Assembly (NCBI GenBank): GCA_029378245.1 | Contig: JARKIF010000081.1 | Span: 1-64,000 of the forward strand | DNA length: 64,000 bases | Reading direction: 5' to 3' | From: Roridomyces roridus | Lineage: Eukaryota > Basidiomycota > Agaricomycetes > Agaricales > Mycenaceae | In this document: piece after piece, positions 9,715 to 21,500 of the stretch | Layout of the letters: every line of letters begins with the position of its first letter | Numbering within the stretch: position 1 is the stretch's first letter | The notes under the pieces: generated by a model | Database searches by the model: none | What the model was told of the DNA's origin: nothing | What the model saw: only the letters and a program-made list of their open reading frames with translations | Made by a program: the position numbers and the translations under genes

Positions 9715-12051
9715 CTACTCCTTCATCACCAATCCTCCCTCTGCATACTTGGCAGCCCTAACTCCCTCCGCCCACTTGACAGCGTCATCCCGCCCCTTGG
9801 GAATGTCCACCGCAAACCATATGATCAGCGATGCGACCGCACACAGTGCGAATAGGAAGGGGAAACCTGTATCATACGCAGTCAGAGATAGATTCCGGGA
9901 TACATCGGAGTGGATAGTATTACGCACCCATCCAGTTATTCCCAGACGAATTGATGATAGCTTGGATCACATTAGGACCGATGATAGAGCTCGCTCGATT
10001 GGAGAGTCCGAAAAGGCCGAAAAACTGGTTTTCATCACTCAGTCCCGAGAAAGACTCTGAGAGGGAGGAAGCGCAGGCACGAAAACGCACCATGTTATCG
10101 AAACCCGGCGGGGTGAGCTCAGCCATCATGGTCTGGCTGAAAGCGTAGTACGGGGCTTGGAAGAGGCCGAATACGATGTTGTATGCCCAGAATTCCCATT
10201 TATTGTGGAAACCCAATCGGTTCGTCCAAATGCCGATCATACCTGCAGCACCCTCACTCAGCAAACGAACGGGATCAAGAAACTGGGAACGCACCCCACA
10301 GTGGAATCATGATAGTCACTACGTTCGTTACAACGAACTATCGAAATGCTTAGCTGGCATAAAGGGAGGGAGATTGAAACAGAACACACCATCGTCTTGG
10401 TCGGAATCTTCCAGTGGCGTTGGATATACCAGAAGCCGAACGTGCTTATCGTGGACGTGATGGCTTGCGATAGACCGAGGTACGTGTTGGCGAGGAAACT
10501 AAACTGGAACTTGGAGTTCTGGCAGATCCCGACAAGCGTGCCGGTCGTGTTGAGGCCCTGGATTCAGAATATATATATATCAGTAGCTGGCGGCGAAGGA
10601 ACAACGCGCGACGCACATCCGCCAAAAGGAAGAAGGAGAAAAGGTAGATGAACGTGTAGGGGAGCTGCTTGTATTGTAGCATAGCGGCCCAGATCTGACT
10701 CTCCTTCAGTATCAATGCCATTGTTTTCATGAATCGGCATACCTGCTTCCATCCGATGGTAAGGTAACTCTCTCCCTTGGGAAGAGGAGGCCCCGGTCGA
10801 GGCTGCTGGAATATAAACCACCAGATACCGGTGATCACCCAGTACGCGTTGGTCAGCACGAGCGTGTAGTTGTCGACTTTCGCATTTGAAGCCAAGGGAA
10901 GGAGGATCGACAAGTTGAGACACAGAGTCGCGATATAACCAATGTTACTATGAGCCTGCAGGGGGTTCGATGGAAAGAACAATTACGGAATCATGGAACG
11001 CACCGTACTGATGTTGCTGATCAAGTTCTTCTGCATACTCTCTTCTCGCTCGTATTCCTCTTTGGAGATTTCTCCCGCGTCGTACTGTGCCCGGATTTCC
11101 TTCGAACGTGCAGTGTTCCTCGCCAATCTGGGGAAGAGGGCCGCGTAGAAGACGAGTGTGGCGCCGTATGAAATGAATCCGACCATGTACAAGCCCATGG
11201 CGGCACCCCATCGAGAGGGTTCTGCTGGAATTTAGTAATACGTTACGAGCTGGCTTGCAGACGTACTCGTAAGAGACATGCTCGCAAATTGGGCGCCCCA
11301 ACAAATAATCGTCATGACAAAAAGTAGCCAGCGACCGAAATTCCCATAATCTGGAGACACTTGAATCCCAGAATTGTAAAAGGTAAATTGAGCCTACCAG
11401 CCGCCGAACCGATGGTCGTAAACACAAGCGTCATGACCTTTCACAATATGAGGAGCCAGATAGAACGCTCACGCAAAAGAACTGACCGCAAAACTAATGC
11501 CGTTCGCTACCAGGACCACGCTAGTCACAGACCTAGTTCCACCAGCCCAAGGAAGCACACATCTGTATTCTTCTATGAAGAGCAATGCGTGATGGGAAGG
11601 ATGGGACGTACTGGCCAGAGGCATCGGGGGCAGAGCAAGACGAGCCCACGCCGGCAATTGGATCATAACCAGCAGCGGTGGCCAGAGACTGGAAGAGGGT
11701 CATGGAGTATCCGTTGGGACCGACACCATTGTCGCCTGAGCACCATTAAAGCGTCTGTCAATAAGAAAGGAATGCCCGGTCTTACCATTGTAATACACTG
11801 CGAAAGATTAGAACGCGTCGATGCACTTGGAAGGAAGTGTACGAACGATAGTAACTCCACAACTCTCGGCGCGTCACCACAGGCTCGTCCTTCCCGATGG
11901 ACGAAACAAAGACAGGCCCCTTCTTCAAGTTCTTGCTGGGAAGCTGCTCGGAGCTATCTTTGGTGTCCTTGTACTCGTCCGAGTGTCTGGCTTCCGCTAC
12001 GGGCTCTGAATCCTCCAGCACGGGGTTGACCGGGGCGGGTAATCTGGACAT
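9715..12051 (-). CDS. ATG22: Atg22-like vacuolar amino-acid effluxer (MFS fold)
   Basis: A multipass transporter of the Atg22 family (PF11700). In yeast Atg22 exports amino acids from the vacuole after autophagic breakdown. It starts MSRLPAPVNPVLEDSE (ATG at 12049-12051) with a cytosolic N-terminus, then RRELWSYY-VYYNGDNGVGP, the family hallmark entering the first membrane helix. A luminal loop GQCVLPWAG and helices such as GRWLLFVMTIICWGAQFASM, GLYMVGFISYGATLVFYAAL and GIWTNRLGF follow. The C-terminus ends EGGLVMKE. About a dozen short introns break the frame, and exon ends match typical GT-AG sites. No internal stop is needed. Substrate specificity and the Atg22 versus Atg22-paralogue question cannot be settled here. 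Confidence 0.78.
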
Positions 12052-12359
12052 GGCTCAAGCTTCACGTCCACAGACCACAGCGGCGTCTTCGAAGGGAAGA
12101 ACAGAGAAGAGACCACTTCGGGAATCGGGGCGGTCTGGTGACCCCGGGTGGATAATGGGACCACATTGCGCTCTATCAGCCTTATCTCAGATATCCGCTT
12201 CTCAATTCATCCGATTGAGGGAGTGGGTCTGTTATGTTATGCGAGTGACATGGAGGACGAGGGTAAGGAGTGGACGGGAAGGATGCTCGGCCCGAAATTG
12301 AATAGATCCGTCCATCTGGTGTATCGACGACAAAGTCTGTTACAAGTTCCAGCTCTTCC

Positions 12360-13038
12360 TCAAGCAGCATTTATCAAAGTCGACAAGAAGCCCACCAACC
12401 CAACATTCCCTCCCCCATGTCCACCCTCATCAATCGCAGTCCCACAATTCATCATAAACGCAGCGAGGAGAGCAATGGCCAGCATCCCACTTTTATACAC
12501 CTCGGGAGCGGCGTCGAGGAAGATCTGTGGGTCCTCGTTGTGCCAGTAGGCAATGCAGTGATCGGGGGAAGAGCTTGAGTATAACTGGACCGAGGTCAGA
12601 AGAAGATGGATGACAAGACGGAATAGCACGCACCCCGACCAAGGCCTCGTGTGGCTGAGGCATATTCTTCCAGATGTAGTGCTGGCCCTGATGCGTCATC
12701 CCGCGCGTCCTGGAACATTATGACAAGCCCAGAACGAAGAGAAGGACACCATACATGTGCTTCCGATCCAGCGGAAACATATCCTTGGATTTCCTCTCCT
12801 CCCCATGGAACATGACCCTTGGAACAGAATGATCCCACTCAATGACCGCGATGACGTTCCCCTGCCCATTCCTCAATGTACTCTCCCTCTTGGTGCTCGC
12901 AATTCGCATCACCGTCTGCCCCCACGGATCAGTCACCTCCGAGTCGCGGATGTTTGGTTTGCCGCCAGAGAACTTGAATGGAATGAATCGCGGGTCGACG
13001 GGGGTCCAAGCGGCTTCAGTGGGGTGGTGGTAGGACAT
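12360..13038 (-). CDS. DUF6593 domain protein with C-terminal hydrophobic segment
   Basis: A small basidiomycete protein of unknown function. It starts MSYHHPTEAAWTPVDPRFIP, and the core VIAVIEWDHSVPRVMFHG followed by DMFPLDRK is typical of DUF6593. An intron at about 12718-12763 joins to TRGMTHQGQHYIWKNMPQPH, and another at about 12590-12640 joins to LYSSSSPDHCIAYW. The C-terminus contains a hydrophobic helix (GMLAIALLAAFMMNCG) and a Gly-rich end, so it may be membrane-anchored. It lies head-to-tail upstream of the Atg22-like gene on the same strand, with 308 bp between them. Confidence 0.65.
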
Positions 13039-13235
13039 GGTGGTGGTATGCTTTGACAGAAACCGACCAAAGACCGTCCGTCTTATTTAAGAAACAAAAA
13101 TAGTGTCCAATGATCGAGCTCGTTGCGAAGATCGTTGTTGGCGGCACTGCCTGAGGTGAAACCGTTTTGGTTCCATTCGACGGCGTATCACGGTTTTATG
13201 CGAGTTCATTAAGGTCTAGAAATACAATTCAGCTG

Positions 13236-14312
13236 CTACTTCCGCATACGCTTCTTGAAGCGCTCCATGACCTAGAACATCGTCAGCTCAGCTTTTTCGC
13301 ATTCGAATGGCCAACTCACCATCTCATCCGTAGCCATCTGTGCACCCTCATGGGTCCGCCGAGGTGCTTCTTCCTGAGGAGGCAGACCCATGGCCTCGAG
13401 CTTGGCGTCTCTAAGAATGTTGGCGTCGGATTTGGATGTTTTCAAGTTCGGGCGGTAAACTGCAAGCAGTGAGAAGATGTGACGAGAGGAGGAGCAACGA
13501 ACGTACATCGAGTGGCTACGAGGTGCTCCTCGTCGTTCTTATCCCTCTTGTGCGGCTCTTGCTGGCGTCCTTCAGCGACCACACGTTTAGCTTTTTCAGT
13601 GTCCTCAATATTCTTGAGTCGTGTGCTGAGTATCCGTAGTCAATACTAGCTGCAGTCGTGCGGCAGAAAACAAAAACAAGACGCACTCCATGCCAAGGTC
13701 GACCTCCGGGATAGCAGTGAGCATGGTCATGCTATTGGTGACACTCCCATCGTCTGCGGTGGGTTTCTGCTTCTCGACCTTCCACCGGTCTGCGATCTGG
13801 TACAGCGCCTCTTGCGGGTCGGCGGGGCCCTTGTTCGCGTCGTCATCCTCGCGAGGTTTGGCGCGGACTTGAAGGTTCTCCTCGATGTACGCCATCCTGT
13901 TGAGTTGTTCAATAGAGAGAATATTGGAAGGGAAAGGCACATACATGTGCTTGTCGACGTCGAGGGCATTGGTCTGCTGCGTAAAGTTGCTGTTTCTGAC
14001 AGTGCGTCGCGCACGAGCATCGCGTTCCTCGTCATCCTCCTCTTCCTCAGGGATGACCGCAGCTCTGCGTAATCCACCCTGCTCGACCTCCTCCTCTCTC
14101 GGCCGCTTCTTCTTCTTCCGAGCGTCTCCGATGTTCAATTTCCCAGCATCTATGCCCTGCCGCCCTCTGCGAAGCTTGCGCAGCTCGAGGAGATCATTAA
14201 TGTCCAAGTTGGAACCGGAGGCTTCGCTGTCGTCGTCCTCTGGCTGCGGTACGTCCTCGTTGGGCGACTTTTCTCGAATACGTGGTTGTGGACGAGAGCG
14301 TTTCTTGATCAT
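13236..14312 (-). CDS. TLS1: Tls1/C9orf78 (HCA59)-type splicing-associated nuclear protein
   Basis: A member of the hepatocellular carcinoma-associated antigen 59 family, whose fission-yeast member Tls1 works with the spliceosome (Brr2) and affects telomere gene splicing. The start MIKKRSRPQPRIREKS (14312) is preferred over the upstream frame extension. Family features are DINDLLELRKLRRGRQGID, the basic KKKKRPREEE tract, SNFTQQTNALDVDKHMYV with YIEENL, and, after introns at about 13600-13690 and 13455-13505, RFYRPNLKTSKSDANILRDA. The protein ends MERFKKRMRK with a TAG at 13236-13238. It is likely nuclear and largely disordered. It shares a 72-bp promoter with the divergent ATL gene. Confidence 0.8.
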
Positions 14313-14384
14313 ATTGGTTGGCTGATTGCCGCTCACTCTTTGTCTTGAACTACGACTGTCTTCAGAAATACTAGTTGAACCACA
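14313..14384. promoter_or_regulatory. Bidirectional promoter of TLS1 and the ATL gene
   Basis: Only 72 bp separate the two divergent start codons (14312 minus, 14385 plus). Both transcripts must start within or overlap this spacer. No TATA box is apparent. Confidence 0.6.
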
Positions 14385-14835
14385 ATGGATATCGCAGAGT
14401 TTCACGCCGCGGTATAGGTCTTTGCACCTCTTGAAATTCAAGTTCACGATTTGAAAGGTATACAATATCGTGCGTCTAATTCCTCCCCAGAAAGTGACCA
14501 GCTACGGTACGACTATACTTGTCGAGTGAAAGAGGTCCATGCGCGCTCACGAACGCCCTCAAGGCCACATCGCGAAATTAATCGGTATGCCAAACCACTC
14601 CCGACATGTGGGTCAAGCACTCAAGTTCTTGTCGCCTGAAACAAACCCACCGGTGCCCTGGTATCGAGTCGTCTCGTCCTCGGGAGCCATCTCATCGCGT
14701 GGGCCTGGGACTTCCGGCGCGCAGAATCAGAGCAACGAACTGCAAGCGGAGGGCGTCGAAGTCACAGTGGGCCGTACGGGTGACTTGAGAGTGAATTTCG
14801 CAGAGTACGGCTGGTTTCCCGATTCCCTGGAGTAG
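14385..14835 (+). CDS. atl1: Alkyltransferase-like (ATL) DNA-damage recognition protein
   Basis: Homologous to the DNA-binding domain of O6-alkylguanine-DNA alkyltransferase but without the reactive Cys. ATG at 14385 reads MDIAEFHAA; an intron joins in frame to VYNIVRLIPPQKVTSYG, and a second intron to HIAKLIGMPNHSRHVGQALK. The active-site position reads PWYRVVSSSG where active enzymes have PCHR, so Cys is replaced by Trp, as in S. pombe Atl1 (PWHR). Such proteins bind and flip O6-alkylguanine and hand lesions to nucleotide excision repair. GAISSRGPG and a C-terminal FAEYGWFPDSLE complete about 125 residues, a normal length. No frameshift is needed. Confidence 0.85.
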
Positions 14836-15033
14836 TAGTCGAGAATAGTCTCCCAGCCAGACTGTAGCATCTGCTCTTTGAGTGGGGGAGGATGTGGAGA
14901 CTGAGACCGAATTGAGGGAACACTGCCTTGAGTAAGAATCAAAGCCCAAACACCCGACGAACGTCGTTGCCACCGGCCACCACAGTCCCCGACACCTTCC
15001 ATCCCCCCTTCAGACTCCTTTATCCAACGAAAA

Positions 15034-16464
15034 ATGGGCCGATGGTGCGCTCTCCGTCTCGCAAACGCAACATCAGTGCTCATATCATGCAGGAGTGAAA
15101 CCTACTACGACGATGTCTTCAACTCTAAACTAAAAGGCCTTGTGTACGCCTTGCTCGCCCACGATAAGACAAAGGAGTCATTCTAACGTTGAGCCCAGGT
15201 CTGGCGCCATCACGCGGGCCAAATTGGAAAAAGGCGACCTGCCTACAATCACGCAAGTTTTTCTCCTCTCCCTTCTGCTTTCTGGATGCTGACCGTCCGA
15301 CTAAAGATTTAAACACTTTGTCGAAGATCTCGATGCTGGAGACTCGTTTACTACGAGTATCATTGAGCTTCTGGTCCAAGTGCGTTCTCCATTGTCTCCC
15401 TATTCCTATTGCTAACTCGCTGCAAGGAACTCGCAGAGCGTCGCTCGCGCAACAGCCCCAGCGACAGAAGACTCATTGCCGAACGTACTGCCAAGAACCT
15501 CCGCCTCTTAGCCACCCCGATTCGCGTATACCGCGACAGAAGAGCTGGTCGGAGAACCGTCAACTTGACAGAGTACCTCACGTCTCCGCCAGAGGTCATG
15601 GACATGGAGGACGATGACGACGACGAGTTTGAGACGCTTCTGGACCGCGGTAGCATTCCCGTCGAGGGCGTTCGCATTAATTCCGAGCTCGTGGATGCAT
15701 ACAGCGCTCCGAGCTGGACCACCTCTCGCAGGGTTTTCACCGACATCAGCCCACCGACTCCATCCCTCTCCGAAGGCTCCCCACGGGTCCTTTCCCCGCC
15801 CATCTTTTCACCACCGCGAGTCAACACCGTATGGAATCTGCCCTCCCCTGCACCAGGTTCCCTCACCCGCCAATCATCCATCCGGCGGCCCATTCGTTCT
15901 TCACGCACGGTCGACTTCAACGACTTTACCTCCCGTCGGCGGTCAACTACCCGTGACCGTGACCTACGCGCAGATCCAGCGGATGACCCTTGGACGCGCA
16001 CCAGCAGCACCAACCCCTCGACCGTCGTCACGCGTCGTTTCTTTCCCTTTAGCTCGCAGACACGCCGGCACGACGATTTGGTTCCTTGGGGCGAGCCTGA
16101 GCCTGAACATGGGCATGGCATAACGGTCACTCCTGATGAGCCGTTGTCGTATACTGTGCCCGTGACGGAGGGCTCGTCTTCATCGTCGACGAGGTACTTT
16201 TCGTTCCCGACGCCGGAGCAAGAGGGGAGCTCAACTAGCCCGCCTCCCTCCAGCGTGCCTCGACTAAGGCGCGGTGGGGTTCGTCCGCCCGAATCTTTAC
16301 TCCTCCGCCGCGTGTCACCCGGGGCTCCACGGTCGCCTGTGAGCGTCGATGATAATGAGGCGGCGTCTGTGCGGGTTCGCATTTTGGATCATGGGCCTCT
16401 TCCCTCTCCACCAGTGGATGAACCGGCTTCGTACCCTACTCCTGGAGATGAAAATGAGGCGTAA
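15034..16464 (+). CDS. Hypothetical protein, largely disordered, Ser/Pro/Arg-rich
   Basis: The last exon (from about 15427 to the TAA at 16462-16464) is one long open frame: ELAERRSRNSPSDRRLIAER, RVYRDRRAGRRTVNLTEYL, an acidic DDDDDEFE run, then Ser/Pro-rich sequence without a recognised domain. Upstream, coding-like pieces joined by introns read AITRAKLEKGDLPTITQ (15210-15260) and FVEDLDAGDSFTTSIIELLV (15310-15378). The first exon probably begins at the ATG at 15034 (MGRWCALRLANATS) but the joins are unsure. Helical, charged N-terminus and low-complexity tail; function unknown. The equally long antisense frame here is a shadow caused by codon bias. Confidence 0.55.
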
Positions 16465-16870
16465 AAATCATGTTGTTGTGAATGGACGACTCGTTGTATT
16501 TTTTCTTAGTCGTTGTAGTAATTATTGATTGGTTTTTTTGGAGTATTTCTGCAACGGGCAATCTTTGTTGAAGATCTTGTTATCGGGAACGCGGGGAGGT
16601 ATCATGATTTTCTTGTGATATCCAGGAACTGGCGCCGTTCCCAGTCTTCCAGCGCGCGGAGAAATCACAACAGTCGTGAAAAAATCGATGTTCATTCAGT
16701 TACTTCGGGAACGCGGGGCTGAAAGTACCATGATCTCGTCGACCAGGTTTTGAAGATTGATATCCAGGAACAAGCGGGGAGGAATCACACCAGTAATGAA
16801 AAATCGAAAATCATCGCCTTGTTCATTCATCTACTTTCTCCTAATACATGAATACTACTTTGTCGTAAAT
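16465..16870. repeat. Intergenic region with imperfect tandem repeat
   Basis: Between the convergent hypothetical and secreted-protein genes. A roughly 120-130 bp unit is repeated imperfectly: gggaacgcgggg..., tgatatccaggaac and gaaatcaca/gaatcacac...tgaaaaa-tcg recur around 16585-16710 and 16708-16830. No coding potential was seen. Confidence 0.5.
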
Positions 16871-17650
16871 TTACCCAGAGAAGCTGAGGCCATCAAGCTG
16901 GGCAGTGAACCGCGCAGCCGCGAGGATGGTGGCGTCCTGGAGGTTGTTGTTGGCGAATCCGCTCACGCACTGGCTCTGGAAGCCAAGGAGGGTAGCGACG
17001 TCACAGTTGGGCTTGGCCGAACCGTGTCCGCATCCACCGTTACCGTTCGTCTGGGAGACGGCGGGTCCGGCACATTTGCCGTTAAGGAACCCGCAGCAGC
17101 CCTGCTGGCACTCCGAGTCGGCGGCACAGACCTCGAAGACGGTCTTCTTGCTCGACTGGTCGACTGCGGGTGCAGCGGGCGGGGGAGGTGCGGCGGCAGA
17201 GCCAGAGCCAGCGTTGTTGCTCGACGCAGAGGACGGGGTGAAAGGGATGTTGTCCAACTGGGAGACGAAGAGGGCAGCAGATTGGACTGCGGGCGATCCA
17301 GAGTTGCTGCTGGTCGCACCCGGGGCGCAGTCGGACAGGCCGAGAGCGTGGGCGACGTCGCAGTTGGGCGCAGGGCTGCCGAAGCCGCAGCCACCGTCAC
17401 GGGTCTGCGCGACGGCGGGGCCGGCGCATTTGCCGGTGTTGAACGCGCAGCAGCCTTGCTGGCAGTCCGAGTCGACCGTGCAGGGACCAGTGACGAACTG
17501 ATTTCCGCGGCGCTGGCTGGCGTAACGGGAGGGGAGTTCGTGGGCCTGGACGCCGATGGCAACTGAGAGGCAAAAGTCAGTATGGAGACACGCGTCAATG
17601 AAGAGATGCTCACCGAGAGTGAGAGCAACAAAAGTAGCAGTGAACTTCAT
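16871..17650 (-). CDS. Secreted Cys-rich protein with two BAS2-like repeats
   Basis: ATG at 17650 starts MKFTATFVALTL, a signal peptide continued after a ~50-nt intron (17570-17620) by GVAIGVQAHEL. The mature protein has two homologous Cys-rich modules of about 60-70 residues. Both show the pattern C-x5-C-QQGCC-F-x2-GKCAGPAV-QT, a GGCG step and PNCDVA; they are joined by a Ser/Ala/Pro linker. The module resembles small secreted proteins of the biotrophy-associated BAS2 type common in Agaricomycetes, which usually carry one copy. Each module is followed by an AA-F-x-x-QLD tail. It is likely exported and disulfide-bonded. The role (host interaction or cell wall) is unknown. Confidence 0.75.
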   Translation of the reverse strand: MKFTATFVALTLGEHLFIDACLHTDFCLSVAIGVQAHELPSRYASQRRGNQFVTGPCTVDSDCQQGCCAFNTGKCAGPAVAQTRDGGCGFGSPAPNCDVAHALGLSDCAPGATSSNSGSPAVQSAALFVSQLDNIPFTPSSASSNNAGSGSAAAPPPPAAPAVDQSSKKTVFEVCAADSECQQGCCGFLNGKCAGPAVSQTNGNGGCGHGSAKPNCDVATLLGFQSQCVSGFANNNLQDATILAAARFTAQLDGLSFSG

Positions 17651-17802
17651 GATTATAGCGATTTAGTGTGGAGTGTCGGGTAAAGAAAGTAGTGTTTGAA
17701 TGAAAAAGGACAACGCAGTTGCCTGAAAGAAGATGAAGATCGAAAAGAGGAGTGAGTGCGAAAGGAAAAAAGAGCCTGAGGAATCTAGGCGAACGACCGA
17801 AG

Positions 17803-17814
17803 CCTTATATAGGC
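17803..17814 (-). promoter_or_regulatory. TATA-like box of the secreted Cys-rich gene
   Basis: GCCTATATAAGG on the minus strand, about 155 bp upstream of the ATG at 17650. Its position fits a core promoter of a strongly expressed secreted protein. Inferred from sequence only. Confidence 0.45.
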
Positions 17815-18123
17815 GGTTGTGGCTGTTACATGGATAAGCGAGTCTGATGTCCATGAAACTGCATCAAAAGACTCAGGTGCGTCGGATGGGCGATCTCCAA
17901 GTGGTAGGAATTAGGAGATACCAAGTTGCGCTGCAAAACCCTAGCAACTGGCAATGAGGAGGCGAAACCGGATGAAATTGCGAGAGAATTCACCTTGCTG
18001 GTTTCGCAAAGGCTGTGGGGACGAGCACTGAGCTGCTGCTAATCTGCGGTTGGCTACAGTGTGCAGCATGCTTTCCTCAACAACAGAAGGTCGGTAAGAA
18101 TCCCGCCCGACTCACGGCTAACA

Positions 18124-18132
18124 ACGCTCCTC
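18124..18132. repeat. Left 9-bp target-site duplication of the DUF6589-RecQ transposon
   Basis: acgctcctc directly abuts the TAGACTCG terminus at 18133. The identical 9-mer occurs at 24718-24726 directly after the right terminus CGAGTCTA. Confidence 0.85.
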
Positions 18133-18375
18133 TAGACTCGTAAACCAGTCGGCGTTCGCTGGTGTGATGATGGGCGGGCGGGATCACTGCGCGAAGCGAC
18201 TGGAGGATAATCAGCCGATTCTCGCATGGACCGGAAATTGCCGAGGTTTCGTGGACTTAGCGTCGAGAGCTCGCAAAGCTGGGTCCACTTTTGTCGAGTT
18301 GGCCCGGCGGGTGGATATAGGCCTCAAGTATGAATATTTCTAAGATTTTTCTATGTTTCCGTTTTTTTTTAAAGC
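18133..18375 (+). repeat. Left terminal inverted repeat
   Basis: Begins TAGACTCGTAAACCAGT. The region 18190-18375 (from CGCGAAGCGACTGG through ctatgtttccg and the T-run before TTTAAAG) matches the reverse complement of 24468-24653 with scattered substitutions and small gaps. It ends shortly before the DUF6589 gene leader. Confidence 0.85.
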
Positions 18376-18592
18376 TCCTCGTTCGCGAGTTATTGGGGCC
18401 TCAAGATCTGCAGTCTGTCTGCTTAAAACTGGGGACCCGCGCGTTACTCAGTGTGATACATGTATACATATGTGTCAGGGCGGGACTAATACATTGTCTC
18501 GAGGATGTGTGAGCCGCAGCTGTGCGCGGTGCAATCATAGACTCGGCAATCTTAGGGGTAAAATTGTGATCAAGACGATACTACTCCTCCTC

Positions 18593-21500
18593 ATGGTTTT
18601 CACTGCAAAGGAGGGTAAAGGCCGCAAAAGAGCGCGCTCTGTGGACGAGTATGACATACCTGCAACAACCAGGAAGCGGCTGGCAGCCACGCCGCGGCTT
18701 ACAACGTCTCCTCGCAAAACTCGCACTAGAGGCAGCCTCCTTGCCCTGGACTCGACTCCGGTGCCACCTGCTGGCGAGCCCAGCCAGGCTATAGACACCT
18801 TCGACGCCCATGCCGACCTGAATACCCCTCCGCGGACCGCGCCAAGCTCGCCCTCCTTCTCGAGATTAGATGATCAGCTCACGATGGAGGAGCCTTTCCC
18901 ATTCGACTTACCACCGTCGGAACCGCCTTCCCCTGGCAGCGACGCGGTAACTCCCACTGCGACTCCCACACTTCCTCATGTATCCGACAGTCCCATGTCG
19001 GTCATGGACCTCAGCCCCGAGAAGCCAAAGGGTGGTCGACCTCGGAAGAACAGAGTCTCGCGGAACCCCCTCGCAGATCAGACTCCAGGCTCCCCACCAG
19101 ACTGGACAGGCCACGATCTTTTTGGCGCGAAACAGGCCGCACTGGACGTCTCCATGCAGTTTGACGCCCTCGGAAGCACAGACAAGGTGCAGGGACTGAA
19201 GCAAGCGCTACAGACGGAGCTGCACGGAATTCTTCGGGAAAAGATGAAGAATGGCGCGACGATGAAAGATATACTTCACGCACTTTTCGCACCCAACGCG
19301 AAGGATCCAGCCATGACGGGGCTCCTGACGAAGGCATTTCGGAGTAACGGGGTGGAGTTGATGCAGCAGATCGCAGACAGGGCTCCAGACAAGGCGGACA
19401 CGTTTGCTTTGGAACGTATGGGCGCAGTTTTGAGGAGAGAGGGAGCGGCGATTCAGGGCCATCTGTCCCGCCCGAAGGGCACCAAGATCTCGGATTTGCT
19501 GCATTCGTTCGACCTCCAAACTCTTGCGGAAAGTCTTCGGGAGCTTGCACCCAACATGTGGCAGCTTCTGAGTGAGGCGTCGTGGACACCCAAGGCAGAG
19601 TCAAAATGTCGCGACTCGTCGTTGGTGAGAAAGTCCGTTTTTGGTAAGAATCAATCTAATCCCGATTTGGTCAGGTCTTTACCACCGTGTGCGCCATGAT
19701 CAGCCTCCTTCGCTCCCAGAAGGCCAATAACTTCCAGGCGGTCATCTCCCTGTTTCTCCTTGGTTCTGGAGCCTCGAAACGCGAGATTGAAGTGTTTGCA
19801 CACGCCGGCATTTCTCTGTCGTACAGATCCGTCATCAAGTACGTGAAAGCACTTTCCGAGGAGGGTATGACCGAATTCCGGGCTGTCTTTCGCCGCTGCA
19901 TGTGCTCCATCGTGTGGGACAACCTCAACATCGCATTCCGAGTGGAATCTCAGCGTCTCGACAACAAGAATCATTTCGACAGCGGGACGACAGCAACACT
20001 CATTCCGTTGTATGATCCATTCACCAACAGCACCTCAGTCCCCCACGGGACTCTCCCCATCGAGCTTAAACCGCTGCGCACGTCTCGGCAGAACAATCTT
20101 GACTGGACTGCCGAGGATGCCCTACCATCTGCTGAGGATGCCGCAACGCTGGACAGATGTCTTCGCTGGCAAGTGAAAAAGATCGCGCTCGAACATATTG
20201 AGCAACTCCACCGGCTGTTGAAGCAGCTTGGGCCATGCCCGGAGATCGACCAGATCCTTGTGCACCTCACGGAACAGTTCCCTTTCGCTGCCATGCATCT
20301 TGACGAGTCCAGTCTCGAAGGAACTATCAAGGTTATTCAAGCAATTTTGAAGCAGCTTGAGGTCACGGCAGAAGAACTCAAGGCGCACGGTCTCATTTTC
20401 GTGAACGGAGATCTCTTGACGGTCAATCTCTTCCATACGGTGCGCTGCCTCTGGTTCATCATTCTGCTTTGCTAACTCTCTTCTAGGTCGAAGGGGCTCA
20501 CCGTAATAGCGACAAGTTGAGCGACGCCGAGGTTCTGGAAAGCCTCAAGAATTTTCTGGATCGCTTTGGCGCGTTCCACGGCAAAATGGCCGTTAGCCGT
20601 TTGGTGATGAACGAACATTGGGGCAAGCCCAACTCCGTCGCAGGCGGGCTCTGGTGGGAGAATAACACGCTCCTCAAGCGCAAGCCGGTCTCAGCTGGAT
20701 GGAAATCGAAGAAAGCCGCCCCGTGGAAACCGTCTCACGAGCTACTTCAAATATCCTCCGCCGGCCATGTGCTCGACGCCTTCCGGATTCACTGCGGCAA
20801 GGCTGACTTTGCCGAGTGGGCGTCCCAAGCGACCTTTGAAGAATTTGAGAAGGTTGCAGACAAGGTATATGATTCCCTGTACACCACAGCAGCTTACGAC
20901 AAGGCATGCAAACGGCTGGAGGAGGAGCGTGATCCCGCTTTCGAGAATTCAATCCTCTACAACCGTGATTCGCTCCTCTATCATCTCCTGGTGCAGTCAA
21001 TCAAGGCGGGCGACATAGGACGTGTTGTCCTTGTCTTTCGGTATTGCGCTGTCATGATGCGCACACCGAAAACAATGCCGAAGTATGCGGATGCTTTCTT
21101 TGAGACCCTCCTTCGTCTCAAAACCTATCCCGAAACATTACGGTGCGTCGATCTCTCCTGTCCTCATGTGCTTGATACTGAACCGGCCACAGGAAATTCT
21201 TTCTTCATAATTGGCTCGTCAATGTCAAGGGTGTTCCCAACGGCTTCAAGGAGGTGGATCTTCTGCAAGAGCACCAGAATTTCTGGGCGAAGGTCATCTA
21301 CAATGCGAAAGGGGTCAATCGCAGCTGGGCCTGGCTCGGAATGATCACTGTATGCATCTTCGCGCTTCGCGACGCCATGCAAACAGTGCACAAGACGTTC
21401 AATATCCCAGACTCCGGCACCAAACATACAGTTCCGAACATGACGAAGGAAGTGAGCTGCGTCGCAGATGGTTTGAAGCAAGAGCGGCTCCAGGAGCACT

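Noticed and set aside
15360..16382. 340-codon antisense open frame over the hypothetical gene
   Set aside because: Arg/Ser-rich shadow of the plus-strand frame; the plus frame has upstream exons with plausible splicing and a more natural composition.
16757..17566. Long plus-strand frame over the secreted Cys-rich gene
   Set aside because: Reverse-strand shadow; the minus strand has a signal peptide, intron and repeated Cys pattern.
18353..18592. 80-codon upstream extension of the DUF6589 frame
   Set aside because: Begins within the terminal inverted repeat; the Met at 18593 is the likelier start, followed by typical basic N-terminal sequence.
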